Positions 1 through 6,598 of a stretch of DNA of 14,257 nt are shown one piece after another; within the stretch, counting starts at the first letter, position 1, and each line of letters opens with the position of its first letter. The position numbers and the translations under genes are program-made. The notes beneath the pieces were generated by a model, which had not been told where the DNA came from, searched no databases, and worked only from the letters and a program-made list of their open reading frames with translations. Source of the DNA: Rhodospirillaceae bacterium (GTDB lineage: Bacteria; Pseudomonadota; Alphaproteobacteria; UBA828); NCBI GenBank assembly GCA_028819955.1, contig JAPPKP010000422.1, positions 1-14,257 of the forward strand. The letters run 5' to 3'.

Positions 1-22
1 GGATAGCGGTTCTTTGCTATCC
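1..22 (+). promoter_or_regulatory. Hairpin at the left edge, upstream of the permease genes
   Basis: GGATAGC (1-7) and GCTATCC (16-22) form a perfect 7-bp stem around an 8-nt loop. It lies 49 nt before the first permease start and no U-tract follows, so it does not look like a simple terminator. In many sugar ABC operons a hairpin sits between the binding-protein gene and the permease genes, protecting the upstream mRNA or limiting read-through. That role here is inference, because the upstream gene is outside the window and the stem may extend past the edge. Confidence 0.4.
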
Positions 23-61
23 GGGGCATCTTCCGACAGAATTCATCCTGCTTTCCGGCTT

Positions 62-65
62 GGAG
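62..65 (+). promoter_or_regulatory. Ribosome binding site that decides the permease start
   Basis: GGAG lies 6 nt before the ATG at 72. A TTG codon at 60 opens the same frame but overlaps this site and has no better one of its own, so ATG 72 is preferred. Confidence 0.6.
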
Positions 66-71
66 AGCACC

Positions 72-953
72 ATGACTTCTGCGCTCAGAACCATCGGCAA
101 CGCGTCCGCCCTCTGGTTCATCCTCCCCTGCCTGTTCGTGCTCGCGTTCACCTCGCTCTACCCCGTGGGGTTCGGGCTGGTGGTGTCGCTCACCAACTGG
201 AACTGGGGTAGCCAGTTCGATTTCGTCGGCGGGGCGAACTACTCGAATCTCCTGTCCGACGCCGAGTTCTGGACGGTCATCAAGAACACCATCGTCTTCG
301 CGACGTTTGCGACGGCCATCGAGGTCGCGCTCGGGTTCTACCTCGCGGTGCAGGTCGACAAGCTGAGGATCCGCACCGACCTCATCCGCGCCCTCATCAT
401 GATGCCGCTGATGGTCTCCGGCATCGTCGTGGCCCTGATGTCGAAGGTGATGTTCGATCCCTTCCTCGGCATCATCAACCACCTGATCGGCATGCTCGGC
501 TTCGGTCCGTCCGCCTTCTACGGCGCCGCCGATACGGCGATGCCCTCCATCATCGGGGTCGACGTCTGGTGGCAGACCGCCTTCGTCTTCATCATCATGC
601 TTGCGGGACTGCGCGGCCTGCCCACCGACCCGGTCGAGGCCGCCCGCGTCGAGGGCGCCAGCGAGTTCACCATCTTCTGGCGCATCAAGTTCCCGATGCT
701 GCGATCGCTCATGATCACGGTCGTCATCATCCGCGCGATCGACACCCTGAAGGTCTTCGACATCGTCTTCGGCACGACCGGCGGCGGGCCGGCGCTGGCC
801 ACGGAGGTCGTGCAGACCTTCGTCTACCGCACCGCCTACAGCTACCAGCAGATCGGCAAGGCGATGACGGCCATGATCCTGTTTTCGCTCCTGATCCTCG
901 TCATATCGCTCGCCCTGCAGAGGCTGCAGCGGCGCGGGGAGCAGGACGCATGA
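72..953 (+). CDS. Sugar ABC transporter permease, MalF/UgpA type
   Basis: Inner-membrane permease subunit of a carbohydrate ABC importer (MalF/UgpA family), pairing with the permease encoded immediately downstream. The 293-residue protein has a hydrophobic first segment at about residues 11-40 and several more membrane spans (about 68-95, 103-125, 160-180, 212-232, 260-285), the usual six-helix layout. The cytoplasmic EAA loop that docks on the ATPase is visible near residues 188-208 (EAARVEGASEFTIFWRIKFP). Length is normal for the family. The ATG at 72 is chosen because GGAG at 62-65 precedes it; a TTG at 60 would add only four residues. Its TGA overlaps the next ATG (ATGA), so translation is probably coupled. 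The binding-protein gene is expected just upstream, outside the window. The family is secure; the substrate (polyol, glycerol phosphate or another sugar) is not. Confidence 0.93.
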   Translation: MTSALRTIGNASALWFILPCLFVLAFTSLYPVGFGLVVSLTNWNWGSQFDFVGGANYSNLLSDAEFWTVIKNTIVFATFATAIEVALGFYLAVQVDKLRIRTDLIRALIMMPLMVSGIVVALMSKVMFDPFLGIINHLIGMLGFGPSAFYGAADTAMPSIIGVDVWWQTAFVFIIMLAGLRGLPTDPVEAARVEGASEFTIFWRIKFPMLRSLMITVVIIRAIDTLKVFDIVFGTTGGGPALATEVVQTFVYRTAYSYQQIGKAMTAMILFSLLILVISLALQRLQRRGEQDA

Positions 954-1807
954 GCACAGTGGCCATCGTGGCGCGACAGGGAGGTCTCGGCACCCGAGCC
1001 TCCAACGCCTGGGCCTACGTCTTCACCGGGGCCATGATCGTGCTCAGCCTGTTCCCGGTCTACTGGGTCCTGACCTACTCGCTCAAGTCCAAGCGCGACA
1101 GCCTCATCACCCCGCCGCTCTGGCTCTTCGATCCGACGGCCGACCACTACCTCAAGCTCTGGGGCCACGAGACGTTCAAGTACGCGTTCCTCAACTCCGT
1201 CATCGTCACGGTCATCGGCCTGGCGCTCTCGCTCGCCATCGCGATACCGACCGCCTACGCCATCGTCCGGATAAAGGTCAGGGGGCGGAACCTCGTCGGA
1301 GTCTGGCTGATCCTGGCCTACATGCTGCCCGAGTTCCTGTTCGTCATTCCGATGTTCTCGCTCTACCAGTGGACCGGGCTCTACGACACCCATTTCGGTC
1401 TCGCGCTGATGTATCAGGTCCACGTCCTGCCGCTGTCGATCTGGCTGCTCAGCTCCTTCTTCCGCGAGATCAATCCGGCCATCGACGAGGCCGCCCGCAT
1501 CGAAGGCGCATCGCACTGGCAGATCCTGGTCAGGATCTACATCCCCTGCACGCTGCCGGGCATAGCCGCCACGGCTGTCCTGAACGCCATCTGGATATGG
1601 AACGAGCTCGCCATCGCGCTTGGCCTCACCTTCTCCAGGGCGCAGACGATCACTCTCGGCGTGACCAGCTTCCGCGGCTATACGTCGCTCGACTGGGGCG
1701 CCATGACCGCTGCGTCGATCGTCGCCATCGTCCCGATGCTGCTGTTCGCCATCGTCGCGCAGAAACACATCGTCAAGGGGCTGACCCTCGGCGCCGTCAA
1801 GGGCTGA
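950..1807 (+). CDS. Sugar ABC transporter permease, MalG/UgpE type
   Basis: Second inner-membrane permease of the importer (MalG/UgpE family), 285 residues, forming the heterodimeric channel with the preceding protein. Hydrophobic spans are seen near residues 22-45, 80-106, 115-138, 147-170 and 200-220, plus a C-terminal one. The EAA loop is at about 180-200 (EAARIEGASHWQILVRIYIP). The start is the ATG at 950, which overlaps the previous stop as ATGA and has a purine-rich GGGGAG at 936-941. The open frame runs further upstream, but that part only shadows the first permease gene. The next gene begins 3 nt after its stop, so both are clearly in one transcript. Family confidence is high; the transported substrate is unknown. 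Confidence 0.93.
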   Translation: MSTVAIVARQGGLGTRASNAWAYVFTGAMIVLSLFPVYWVLTYSLKSKRDSLITPPLWLFDPTADHYLKLWGHETFKYAFLNSVIVTVIGLALSLAIAIPTAYAIVRIKVRGRNLVGVWLILAYMLPEFLFVIPMFSLYQWTGLYDTHFGLALMYQVHVLPLSIWLLSSFFREINPAIDEAARIEGASHWQILVRIYIPCTLPGIAATAVLNAIWIWNELAIALGLTFSRAQTITLGVTSFRGYTSLDWGAMTAASIVAIVPMLLFAIVAQKHIVKGLTLGAVKG

Positions 1808-1810
1808 ACC

Positions 1811-2854
1811 ATGCCGTTCAAGGAATCCGATATCGCGCAGTTCACCACGGTATTCGGACGCAGCCTTCTGCCCGAAGCCGCGAACTTCGTGCGCCCGAGG
1901 ATGCTGGTCGTCACGATGGAGGACCTCTGGCCCCTTTTTCGTGGCTCCGTGCCCGCCGACGCGACGCCCTACACGGTGCGCTCCATGGACCGAGCCGCGC
2001 TTGAGGACGATCTCGAGACGCTCGGCGACGTTGCCTCGATCGTCGGTCTCGGAGGCGGCCAGGCAATCGACGCCGCCAAGTATTTCGCCTGGCGTCTGAA
2101 CCTGCCGCTCTTCCAGTTCCCGACCTCGCTTTCCGTCGATGCGGTCTTCGGGCATCGCGCGGGGGTGCGGGAGAACGGCGTCGTTAAGTACGTCGGCTGG
2201 GCAGTGCCGGAGACGGTCTATATCGACCTCGACATCATCGAATCCGCGCCGCGTGCGCTGAACATCGGCGGCGTGGGCGACATCTTTTGCTTCTTCACCG
2301 GCGTGATGGACTGGCGATATGCCGAGGCACAGGACAAGTGCGAGCCGCGCTGGCCCTACGACGAGGGCCTCGCGGCCATCTCGCTAGCGAAGGCCGACGC
2401 CGTGCTGGCCGAGCTGGATGAGGTGAAGACACTTTCGCCACGCGGCATCCAGATCATGGTCGATGCATTGAAGTGGGGCGGCGCCTCATACCATGGAGCT
2501 GGCTGGAATCCGCGCCACATCGAGGGTGTGGAGCACTACATCTTCTATGCGCTCGAAGCGGGAACCGGGAAGGCGTTCCTGCATGGCCAGGCGGTCTGTC
2601 TCGGCCTCATATTCGGCGCGATGATGCACGGTCAGAGACTGGACGAGCTGCTCGGCGCGGTGACCCATCTTGGGATCGATATCCGGCCCGCCGCCATGGA
2701 CGTGACCTGGTCCGACGTCTTCGACTCCATGCGCGGGCTGAAAGCCTTCGTCGAGCGCGAGGGACTTGCGTACGGAATCGCCAACGACTTCGACGTGACA
2801 ATCGAGTTTCTGAACGCTGCCAAGAGCAGGATCGAGAGTGCCTATCTCACATGA
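1811..2854 (+). CDS. Iron-ADH-superfamily dehydrogenase, glycerol-1-phosphate-dehydrogenase-like
   Basis: A 347-residue cytosolic enzyme of the iron-containing alcohol dehydrogenase / dehydroquinate synthase superfamily, closest by pattern to NAD(P)-dependent glycerol-1-phosphate dehydrogenases (EgsA/AraM). The dinucleotide-binding signature is at residues 79-90 (GLGGGQAIDAAK), followed by the PTSLSVDAVFG stretch at 104-114 equivalent to the family's PTAPS-D-G segment. Probable metal ligands are Asp157 (GVGD), His242 (EGVEH) and His258 (HGQ). The two histidines are 16 residues apart, which I recall as shorter than in archaeal and Bacillus enzymes. Bacterial members also occur in polyol-phosphate catabolism. 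Lying between the permeases and the ATPase of one importer, it probably oxidises or reduces the imported polyol or its phosphate. Conserved glycines and ligands suggest it is active; the exact substrate is unknown. A decayed paralogue lies at 6030-6509. Confidence 0.8.
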   Translation: MPFKESDIAQFTTVFGRSLLPEAANFVRPRMLVVTMEDLWPLFRGSVPADATPYTVRSMDRAALEDDLETLGDVASIVGLGGGQAIDAAKYFAWRLNLPLFQFPTSLSVDAVFGHRAGVRENGVVKYVGWAVPETVYIDLDIIESAPRALNIGGVGDIFCFFTGVMDWRYAEAQDKCEPRWPYDEGLAAISLAKADAVLAELDEVKTLSPRGIQIMVDALKWGGASYHGAGWNPRHIEGVEHYIFYALEAGTGKAFLHGQAVCLGLIFGAMMHGQRLDELLGAVTHLGIDIRPAAMDVTWSDVFDSMRGLKAFVEREGLAYGIANDFDVTIEFLNAAKSRIESAYLT

Positions 2855-2873
2855 ACGCATAGCGGCACACGCT

Positions 2874-2910
2874 GGCCGGCTCGGACAGTCTCGCGGAGCG
2901 CCGTCCGGCC
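2874..2910 (+). other. Intra-operon gap with an imperfect inverted repeat
   Basis: The 141-nt spacer between the dehydrogenase and the ATPase (2855-2995) is the only real gap in the operon. It contains an imperfect stem: GGCC at 2874-2877 and GGAC at 2883-2886 can pair with GTCCGGCC at 2903-2910. No U-run follows, so a terminator is unlikely; an mRNA-processing or stability element or an internal promoter region is possible. No open frame in the spacer looks like a gene. Confidence 0.25.
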
Positions 2911-2995
2911 GACCCTGGCTGCGCCATACACCCGTGCTCGCACCCTTCGGGAGGCTGAACCTGAAGTTCGTTTCTCTCGGCTGGAGATCATCCGG

Positions 2996-4051
2996 ATGAG
3001 AGACATTCAGTTCTGGGACGTTGCAAAGAGCTACGGCGACGTCGAAGTCATTTCCGGTCTGAACCTGCACGTCCACGAGGGCGAATTTATGGTGCTGGTC
3101 GGCCCTTCGGGCTGCGCCAAGTCCACCACGCTCCGCATGATCGCGGGGCTCGAGTCGGTCACGTCAGGCGACCTGATGATTGGGGGGCAGCGCGCGAACG
3201 ATCTGTCGCCCGCCGAGCGCAACATCTCGATGGTTTTCCAGTCCTACGCCCTGTTCCCGAACATGTCGGTGCGGGAAAATCTCTCCTTCGGCCTCAAGGT
3301 CAGGAAAACCGACCCGGCAACCGTCAAGTCGGAAGTCGCCCGGGTCGCCGACACCCTGGGCCTGGGCGAGCTGCTCGACCGCAAGCCCCGCCAGCTCTCC
3401 GGCGGCCAGGCCCAGCGCGTCGCCCTCGGTCGTGCCATGATCCGCAGGCCGGACGCGTTTCTCTTCGACGAGCCGTTGTCAAACCTCGACGCGGAGCTCA
3501 GGGTTCAGATGCGGGGAGAAATCTCCGAGATGCAGCGCCAGTTGAAAACGACGACGGTCTACGTCACCCATGACCAGGTGGAAGCGATGACGATGGGTGA
3601 CCGGATCGCGGTGATGAACGAGGGGCAAATCATGCAGGTCGGTGTGCCGACCGAGCTCTATGAGCGGCCCGAGAATACCTTCGTGGCGGGCTTCATCGGC
3701 AGCCCCAGGATGAACCTGTTCGACGCGAAAGACCTGCTGGGCGACGCCGCGCCGACGGCCGATCCGCTGAAGGGGCGCGTTCGCCGGGGGACTCTCGGCA
3801 TTCGGCCCGAGCATCTCCTGATCGGAACGCCGGAGGGCGCGGTCGGGATCGGCGAGGCGCGGGTCAACAGAATCGAGGATCTCGGCCACGAGGCGCTGCT
3901 GCATCTCAGCAATGCCCGCGGCTCGCATCTGACCGTCCGAACCAGCGGCGACATACGCGGCACCGTCGGCGCCGGCGAGACGCTGTCGCTCGCTCTCCGG
4001 CCCGACAGGCTGCACGCCTTCGACAGCGCGACGGGAGAACGGCTGGCATGA
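2996..4051 (+). CDS. Sugar ABC transporter ATP-binding protein, MalK/UgpC type
   Basis: Energising ATPase of the importer, 351 residues, cytoplasmic and membrane-docked through the permease EAA loops. In order: Walker A at 36-44 (GPSGCAKST), Q-loop Gln82 (MVFQSYALFP), ABC signature at 134-138 (LSGGQ), Walker B at 155-160 (FLFDEP, Glu159 catalytic), D-loop SNLD at 162-165, H-loop His192 (VTHDQVEAMTM). After about residue 235 comes the TOBE/MalK-type regulatory domain (GFIGSPRMNLF, then GIRPEHL). Walker A has Ala41 where most homologues have Gly just before the catalytic Lys42. GGAG at 2983-2986 is 9 nt before the ATG. The stop overlaps the next gene as ATGA. Some MalK homologues bind regulators through the C-terminal domain; nothing here shows that directly. 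Confidence 0.93.
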   Translation: MRDIQFWDVAKSYGDVEVISGLNLHVHEGEFMVLVGPSGCAKSTTLRMIAGLESVTSGDLMIGGQRANDLSPAERNISMVFQSYALFPNMSVRENLSFGLKVRKTDPATVKSEVARVADTLGLGELLDRKPRQLSGGQAQRVALGRAMIRRPDAFLFDEPLSNLDAELRVQMRGEISEMQRQLKTTTVYVTHDQVEAMTMGDRIAVMNEGQIMQVGVPTELYERPENTFVAGFIGSPRMNLFDAKDLLGDAAPTADPLKGRVRRGTLGIRPEHLLIGTPEGAVGIGEARVNRIEDLGHEALLHLSNARGSHLTVRTSGDIRGTVGAGETLSLALRPDRLHAFDSATGERLA

Positions 4052-5256
4052 CCGACGACCCTTTCGCCAGGTGGAATCTCACACCGGTCATCAACGCGTC
4101 CGGGACCATGACGGCCATCGGCGCATCGCGCGTTCCCGACGACGTGCGCGCGACGGTCGACCGCATCCTCGTGTCCTTCGTCGACATGGACGAGCTGCAA
4201 TCGCGCGCCGGCACTATCATCACGCGCGTGACAGGTGCAGAGGCCGGCTGCGTCACCTCGTGCTCGGCCGCCGCAATGACGCAGACCATTGCCGCATGCC
4301 TCACGCGCGCAAACCTCGCGAAGATCGAAGCGATCCCGACGGTGGCCGGCGAGCGGCGGGTGCTTCTGCCCATGGGGCACATGGTGAACTACGGCGCGCC
4401 GGTGGATCAGGCGGTCCGCATTACCGGAGCCGAGGTCGTTCCGGTCGGCACCGCCGCAGCCTGCGAGACCTGGCACCTTGCCAGCGCTCTGGCGGAGGGC
4501 GCGGCAGCCGCCATGTACGTCGTCTCGCACCACACCGTGCGCGAGAACGAGCTTCCCATGGATGTCTTCATCGAACTTTGTCGCGAGCACGACGTGCCGG
4601 TGATCGTCGACATGGCCTCGGAGTATGACCTGACCGGACCCATCGCCCTCGGCGCATCGGCCACGATCTATTCGGGTCACAAGTTCCTGTCCGGCGTGAC
4701 GAGCGGCATCGTCGCGGGAACCTCCGACCTGATCCGCGCGACCTATCTCCAGCATCGGGGTATCGGCCGCACAATGAAGGCCGGCAAGGAGAGCGTCGTC
4801 GGCGCCATGGCGGCGCTGGAAATGTGGGAGAGGCGCGATCATGCAGCCGCGCGGCGCGCCGAAGAGGCACGTATCGCTTTCTGGATGCGCGAACTCGCGG
4901 ACGTGCCCGGCGTTTCCGTGGCGCCCCACGCCGATTGGACCGGAAACCCGATCACGCGGGTCCAAGTCACGATCACGCCCGAGAGCGCCGGCTTCCATGC
5001 GTGGACGCTGGCCGAGCGGCTTGCCGCTCGAACACCCCGTATCGTGGTGCGCGATGACCTGATCGAGCGGCAGGAAATCTACCTCGATCCCTGCAACCTG
5101 ACAGACGAAGAGGCCGCGGTTGTCGCCGCCGCAATCCGGGAAGAGGCCGAGCGGCTCAGAGCCGGCGGCGATGGCTGCCGCGCGAGCTGGAACCAAATCA
5201 AGCGCGCGCGCGAGGCGGCGATCCTGTCCTGGTCGGGGGGCCGCGATGCTTCTTGA
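4048..5256 (+). CDS. SelA/DgaE-like PLP-dependent enzyme
   Basis: A 402-residue fold-type I PLP enzyme of the SelA-like superfamily, which includes L-seryl-tRNA(Sec) selenium transferase and the D-glucosaminate-6-phosphate ammonia-lyase DgaE. It opens with the family's VINASGTMTAIGASRVP segment at residues 14-30. Lys212 in YSGHKFLSG is the likely Schiff-base lysine, and Asp188 in VDMASEYDL probably contacts the pyridine nitrogen. The length lacks the extra N-terminal tRNA-binding region expected of SelA, and no selenocysteine genes are nearby, so a metabolic lyase is much more likely than tRNA-linked selenation. Its ATG overlaps the ATPase stop, so it is co-translated with the transporter. 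By context it may carry out an alpha,beta-elimination on an imported amino-sugar acid or similar compound; that is inference. The last 25 residues or so are Arg/Ala-rich and overlap the next gene by 11 nt. Confidence 0.8.
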   Translation: MTDDPFARWNLTPVINASGTMTAIGASRVPDDVRATVDRILVSFVDMDELQSRAGTIITRVTGAEAGCVTSCSAAAMTQTIAACLTRANLAKIEAIPTVAGERRVLLPMGHMVNYGAPVDQAVRITGAEVVPVGTAAACETWHLASALAEGAAAAMYVVSHHTVRENELPMDVFIELCREHDVPVIVDMASEYDLTGPIALGASATIYSGHKFLSGVTSGIVAGTSDLIRATYLQHRGIGRTMKAGKESVVGAMAALEMWERRDHAAARRAEEARIAFWMRELADVPGVSVAPHADWTGNPITRVQVTITPESAGFHAWTLAERLAARTPRIVVRDDLIERQEIYLDPCNLTDEEAAVVAAAIREEAERLRAGGDGCRASWNQIKRAREAAILSWSGGRDAS

Positions 5257-6016
5257 CGACCGGCGCATCCTGATTACCGGTGCGGCGCGCGGCATCGGCC
5301 TCGCCATCGCCAGGCACTGCCTCGCGGAAGGTGCCCGCGTGTTGCTCACGGATGTCGACGCCGAGGCGCTGGGCGATGCGGCAGACGGGCTGGGTGCTCA
5401 CGGAGGCAGTCTGCGCCCTGCCCCCCTCGACGTATCCGACCCAGCCAGCATCGTGGCGGCGCTCGCACGGATCGAAGACTGGGCCGGCCTCGATGGCGTC
5501 GTGAATAACGCGGCGATGCTCGACATCAGCCATGCCGCCGATGTTCCCGAGGATCGCTGGTCGCGCGTGCTAGACGTTAATCTGACCGGTGCGCTCCGCG
5601 TCACGCGGGCGGCGCTGCCCTTGCTTCGCCAATCGACGTCGCCGGCGATCGTCAACACGCTCTCGACTCAGGCATTCTTCGGCGTTCCCAAGTCGGCTGC
5701 CTATGCGACCGCCAAGGGCGGCCTGATGATGCTGACCCGTTCCATGGCGGTCGACTTCGGCTCGGATGGCATCCGCGTCAACGCCGTTGCGCCGGGATTC
5801 ATCGACACGCGCATGGCCCTGACGGAAGACGGCCGGCATGAGCACGAGCTCGAAGACTTCCGCACCCACTACATCGAGGCCGGACGCATTCCCTTGCGCC
5901 GCCCAGGCAAACCGGAGGATTGCGCCGGCGCCTTCGTCTTCCTCCTGTCCGATCTGAGTCTCTACATCACCGGCCAGGCGATCTGCGTCGACGGCGGCCT
6001 GAGCGCAACCTACTGA
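5246..6016 (+). CDS. Short-chain dehydrogenase/reductase (SDR)
   Basis: Classical SDR of 256 residues, a cytosolic NAD(P)-dependent oxidoreductase. The nucleotide-binding motif TGAARGIG is at residues 11-18. Asp36 at the end of the second strand (LLTDVD) favours NAD(H) over NADP(H). The structural motif is NNAA at 87-90, and the catalytic set is Ser140, Tyr153 and Lys157 (YATAK), with Asn112 (VNLTG) completing the tetrad. It ends with the family's TGQAICVDGG segment. The open frame reaches back to 5120, but homology begins at the ATG at 5246, so that start is used; it overlaps the PLP-enzyme gene by 11 nt and has a G-rich stretch rather than a strong ribosome site. As the last intact operon gene it probably oxidises a hydroxyl of the imported compound or its product. 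Annotations such as 3-oxoacyl-ACP reductase are possible by similarity but unlikely in this context. Confidence 0.9.
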   Translation: MLLDDRRILITGAARGIGLAIARHCLAEGARVLLTDVDAEALGDAADGLGAHGGSLRPAPLDVSDPASIVAALARIEDWAGLDGVVNNAAMLDISHAADVPEDRWSRVLDVNLTGALRVTRAALPLLRQSTSPAIVNTLSTQAFFGVPKSAAYATAKGGLMMLTRSMAVDFGSDGIRVNAVAPGFIDTRMALTEDGRHEHELEDFRTHYIEAGRIPLRRPGKPEDCAGAFVFLLSDLSLYITGQAICVDGGLSATY

Positions 6017-6029
6017 CACTGGCCCAGAC

Positions 6030-6509
6030 CTTGCCTCGCGACCATGTCTGTGAATGCCGTCTACGGCCAGCGCTCAGGCGTGCGGCTCGACGGGAAGGTC
6101 GCCTATCGCGTCTGGGCCGTGCCCCAAGCGATCTACATCGACCACGACGTCCTTGCCGTCTGTCCGCCCGCACTCAGCTGGTCCGGAATCGGCGATATTC
6201 TCTGCTTCCACCCCGGCGTGCTGGACTGGCGCTGTACCGAACGGGAAGGAATGATCGAAGAGAAATAGCACTTCAACGACAACCCAGCGAGACAGTCGCT
6301 CGCCAAAGTAAGAACCATCGTCGAGAACATCGACAACATCCGTGCGATGAACGACCGGGGCATGGAGGCGCTTATTGACGTGGGGCACCAGCTTTCACGG
6401 GGCGGGCTGGTGCCCGCGACACATCGAGGGCACCGATAATTTCCGCACTGCGCTAGGCGGGCTCACGTTGATGGAGCTGCACGTCGCCCCGGTCTTGTTC
6501 CCCAAATAA
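6030..6509 (+). pseudogene. Decayed paralogue of the iron-ADH/glycerol-1-phosphate-dehydrogenase gene
   Basis: Translation from about 6044 gives SVNAVYGQRSGVRLDGKV, then GIGDILCFHPGVLDWR, matching residues 108-169 of the intact enzyme at 1811-2854 (SVDAVFGHRAGVRENGVV; GVGDIFCFFTGVMDWR). An in-frame TAG interrupts at 6266-6268. Reading on in the same frame, SLAKVRTIVENID and DRGMEALID match residues 191-218. Similarity then moves to another frame (FHGAGWCPRHIEG at 6393-6431, equal to YHGAGWNPRHIEG). Between the matched Asp and Ser there are 10 nt instead of 21, a net 11-nt deletion that explains the shift. The Rossmann region and the C-terminal third are missing, and the ligand His of EGVEH is replaced (EGTDN). 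The frame ends at a TAA at 6507-6509. The copy is diverged from its intact relative, so it is an old duplication or a separately acquired homologue, not a recent repeat. Confidence 0.8.
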
Positions 6510-6598
6510 CTTCGGATTATGCGATGCGTCCTGCGACTCCTCGGGCGGCAACGAACGTCCTCGATGACTCTCAAATTCGCCGGATAGGGTAGTGGACC

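Noticed and set aside
842..2155. Long minus-strand open frame of 437 codons opposite the permease and dehydrogenase genes
   Set aside because: It is a composition shadow of high-GC genes: Arg/Glu/Gly-rich without domains, while the plus strand encodes clear protein families.
3658..5349. Minus-strand open frame of 563 codons opposite the ATPase and PLP-enzyme genes
   Set aside because: The translation is low-complexity Arg/Ala/His-rich with no motif; the opposite strand has unmistakable ABC and PLP motifs.
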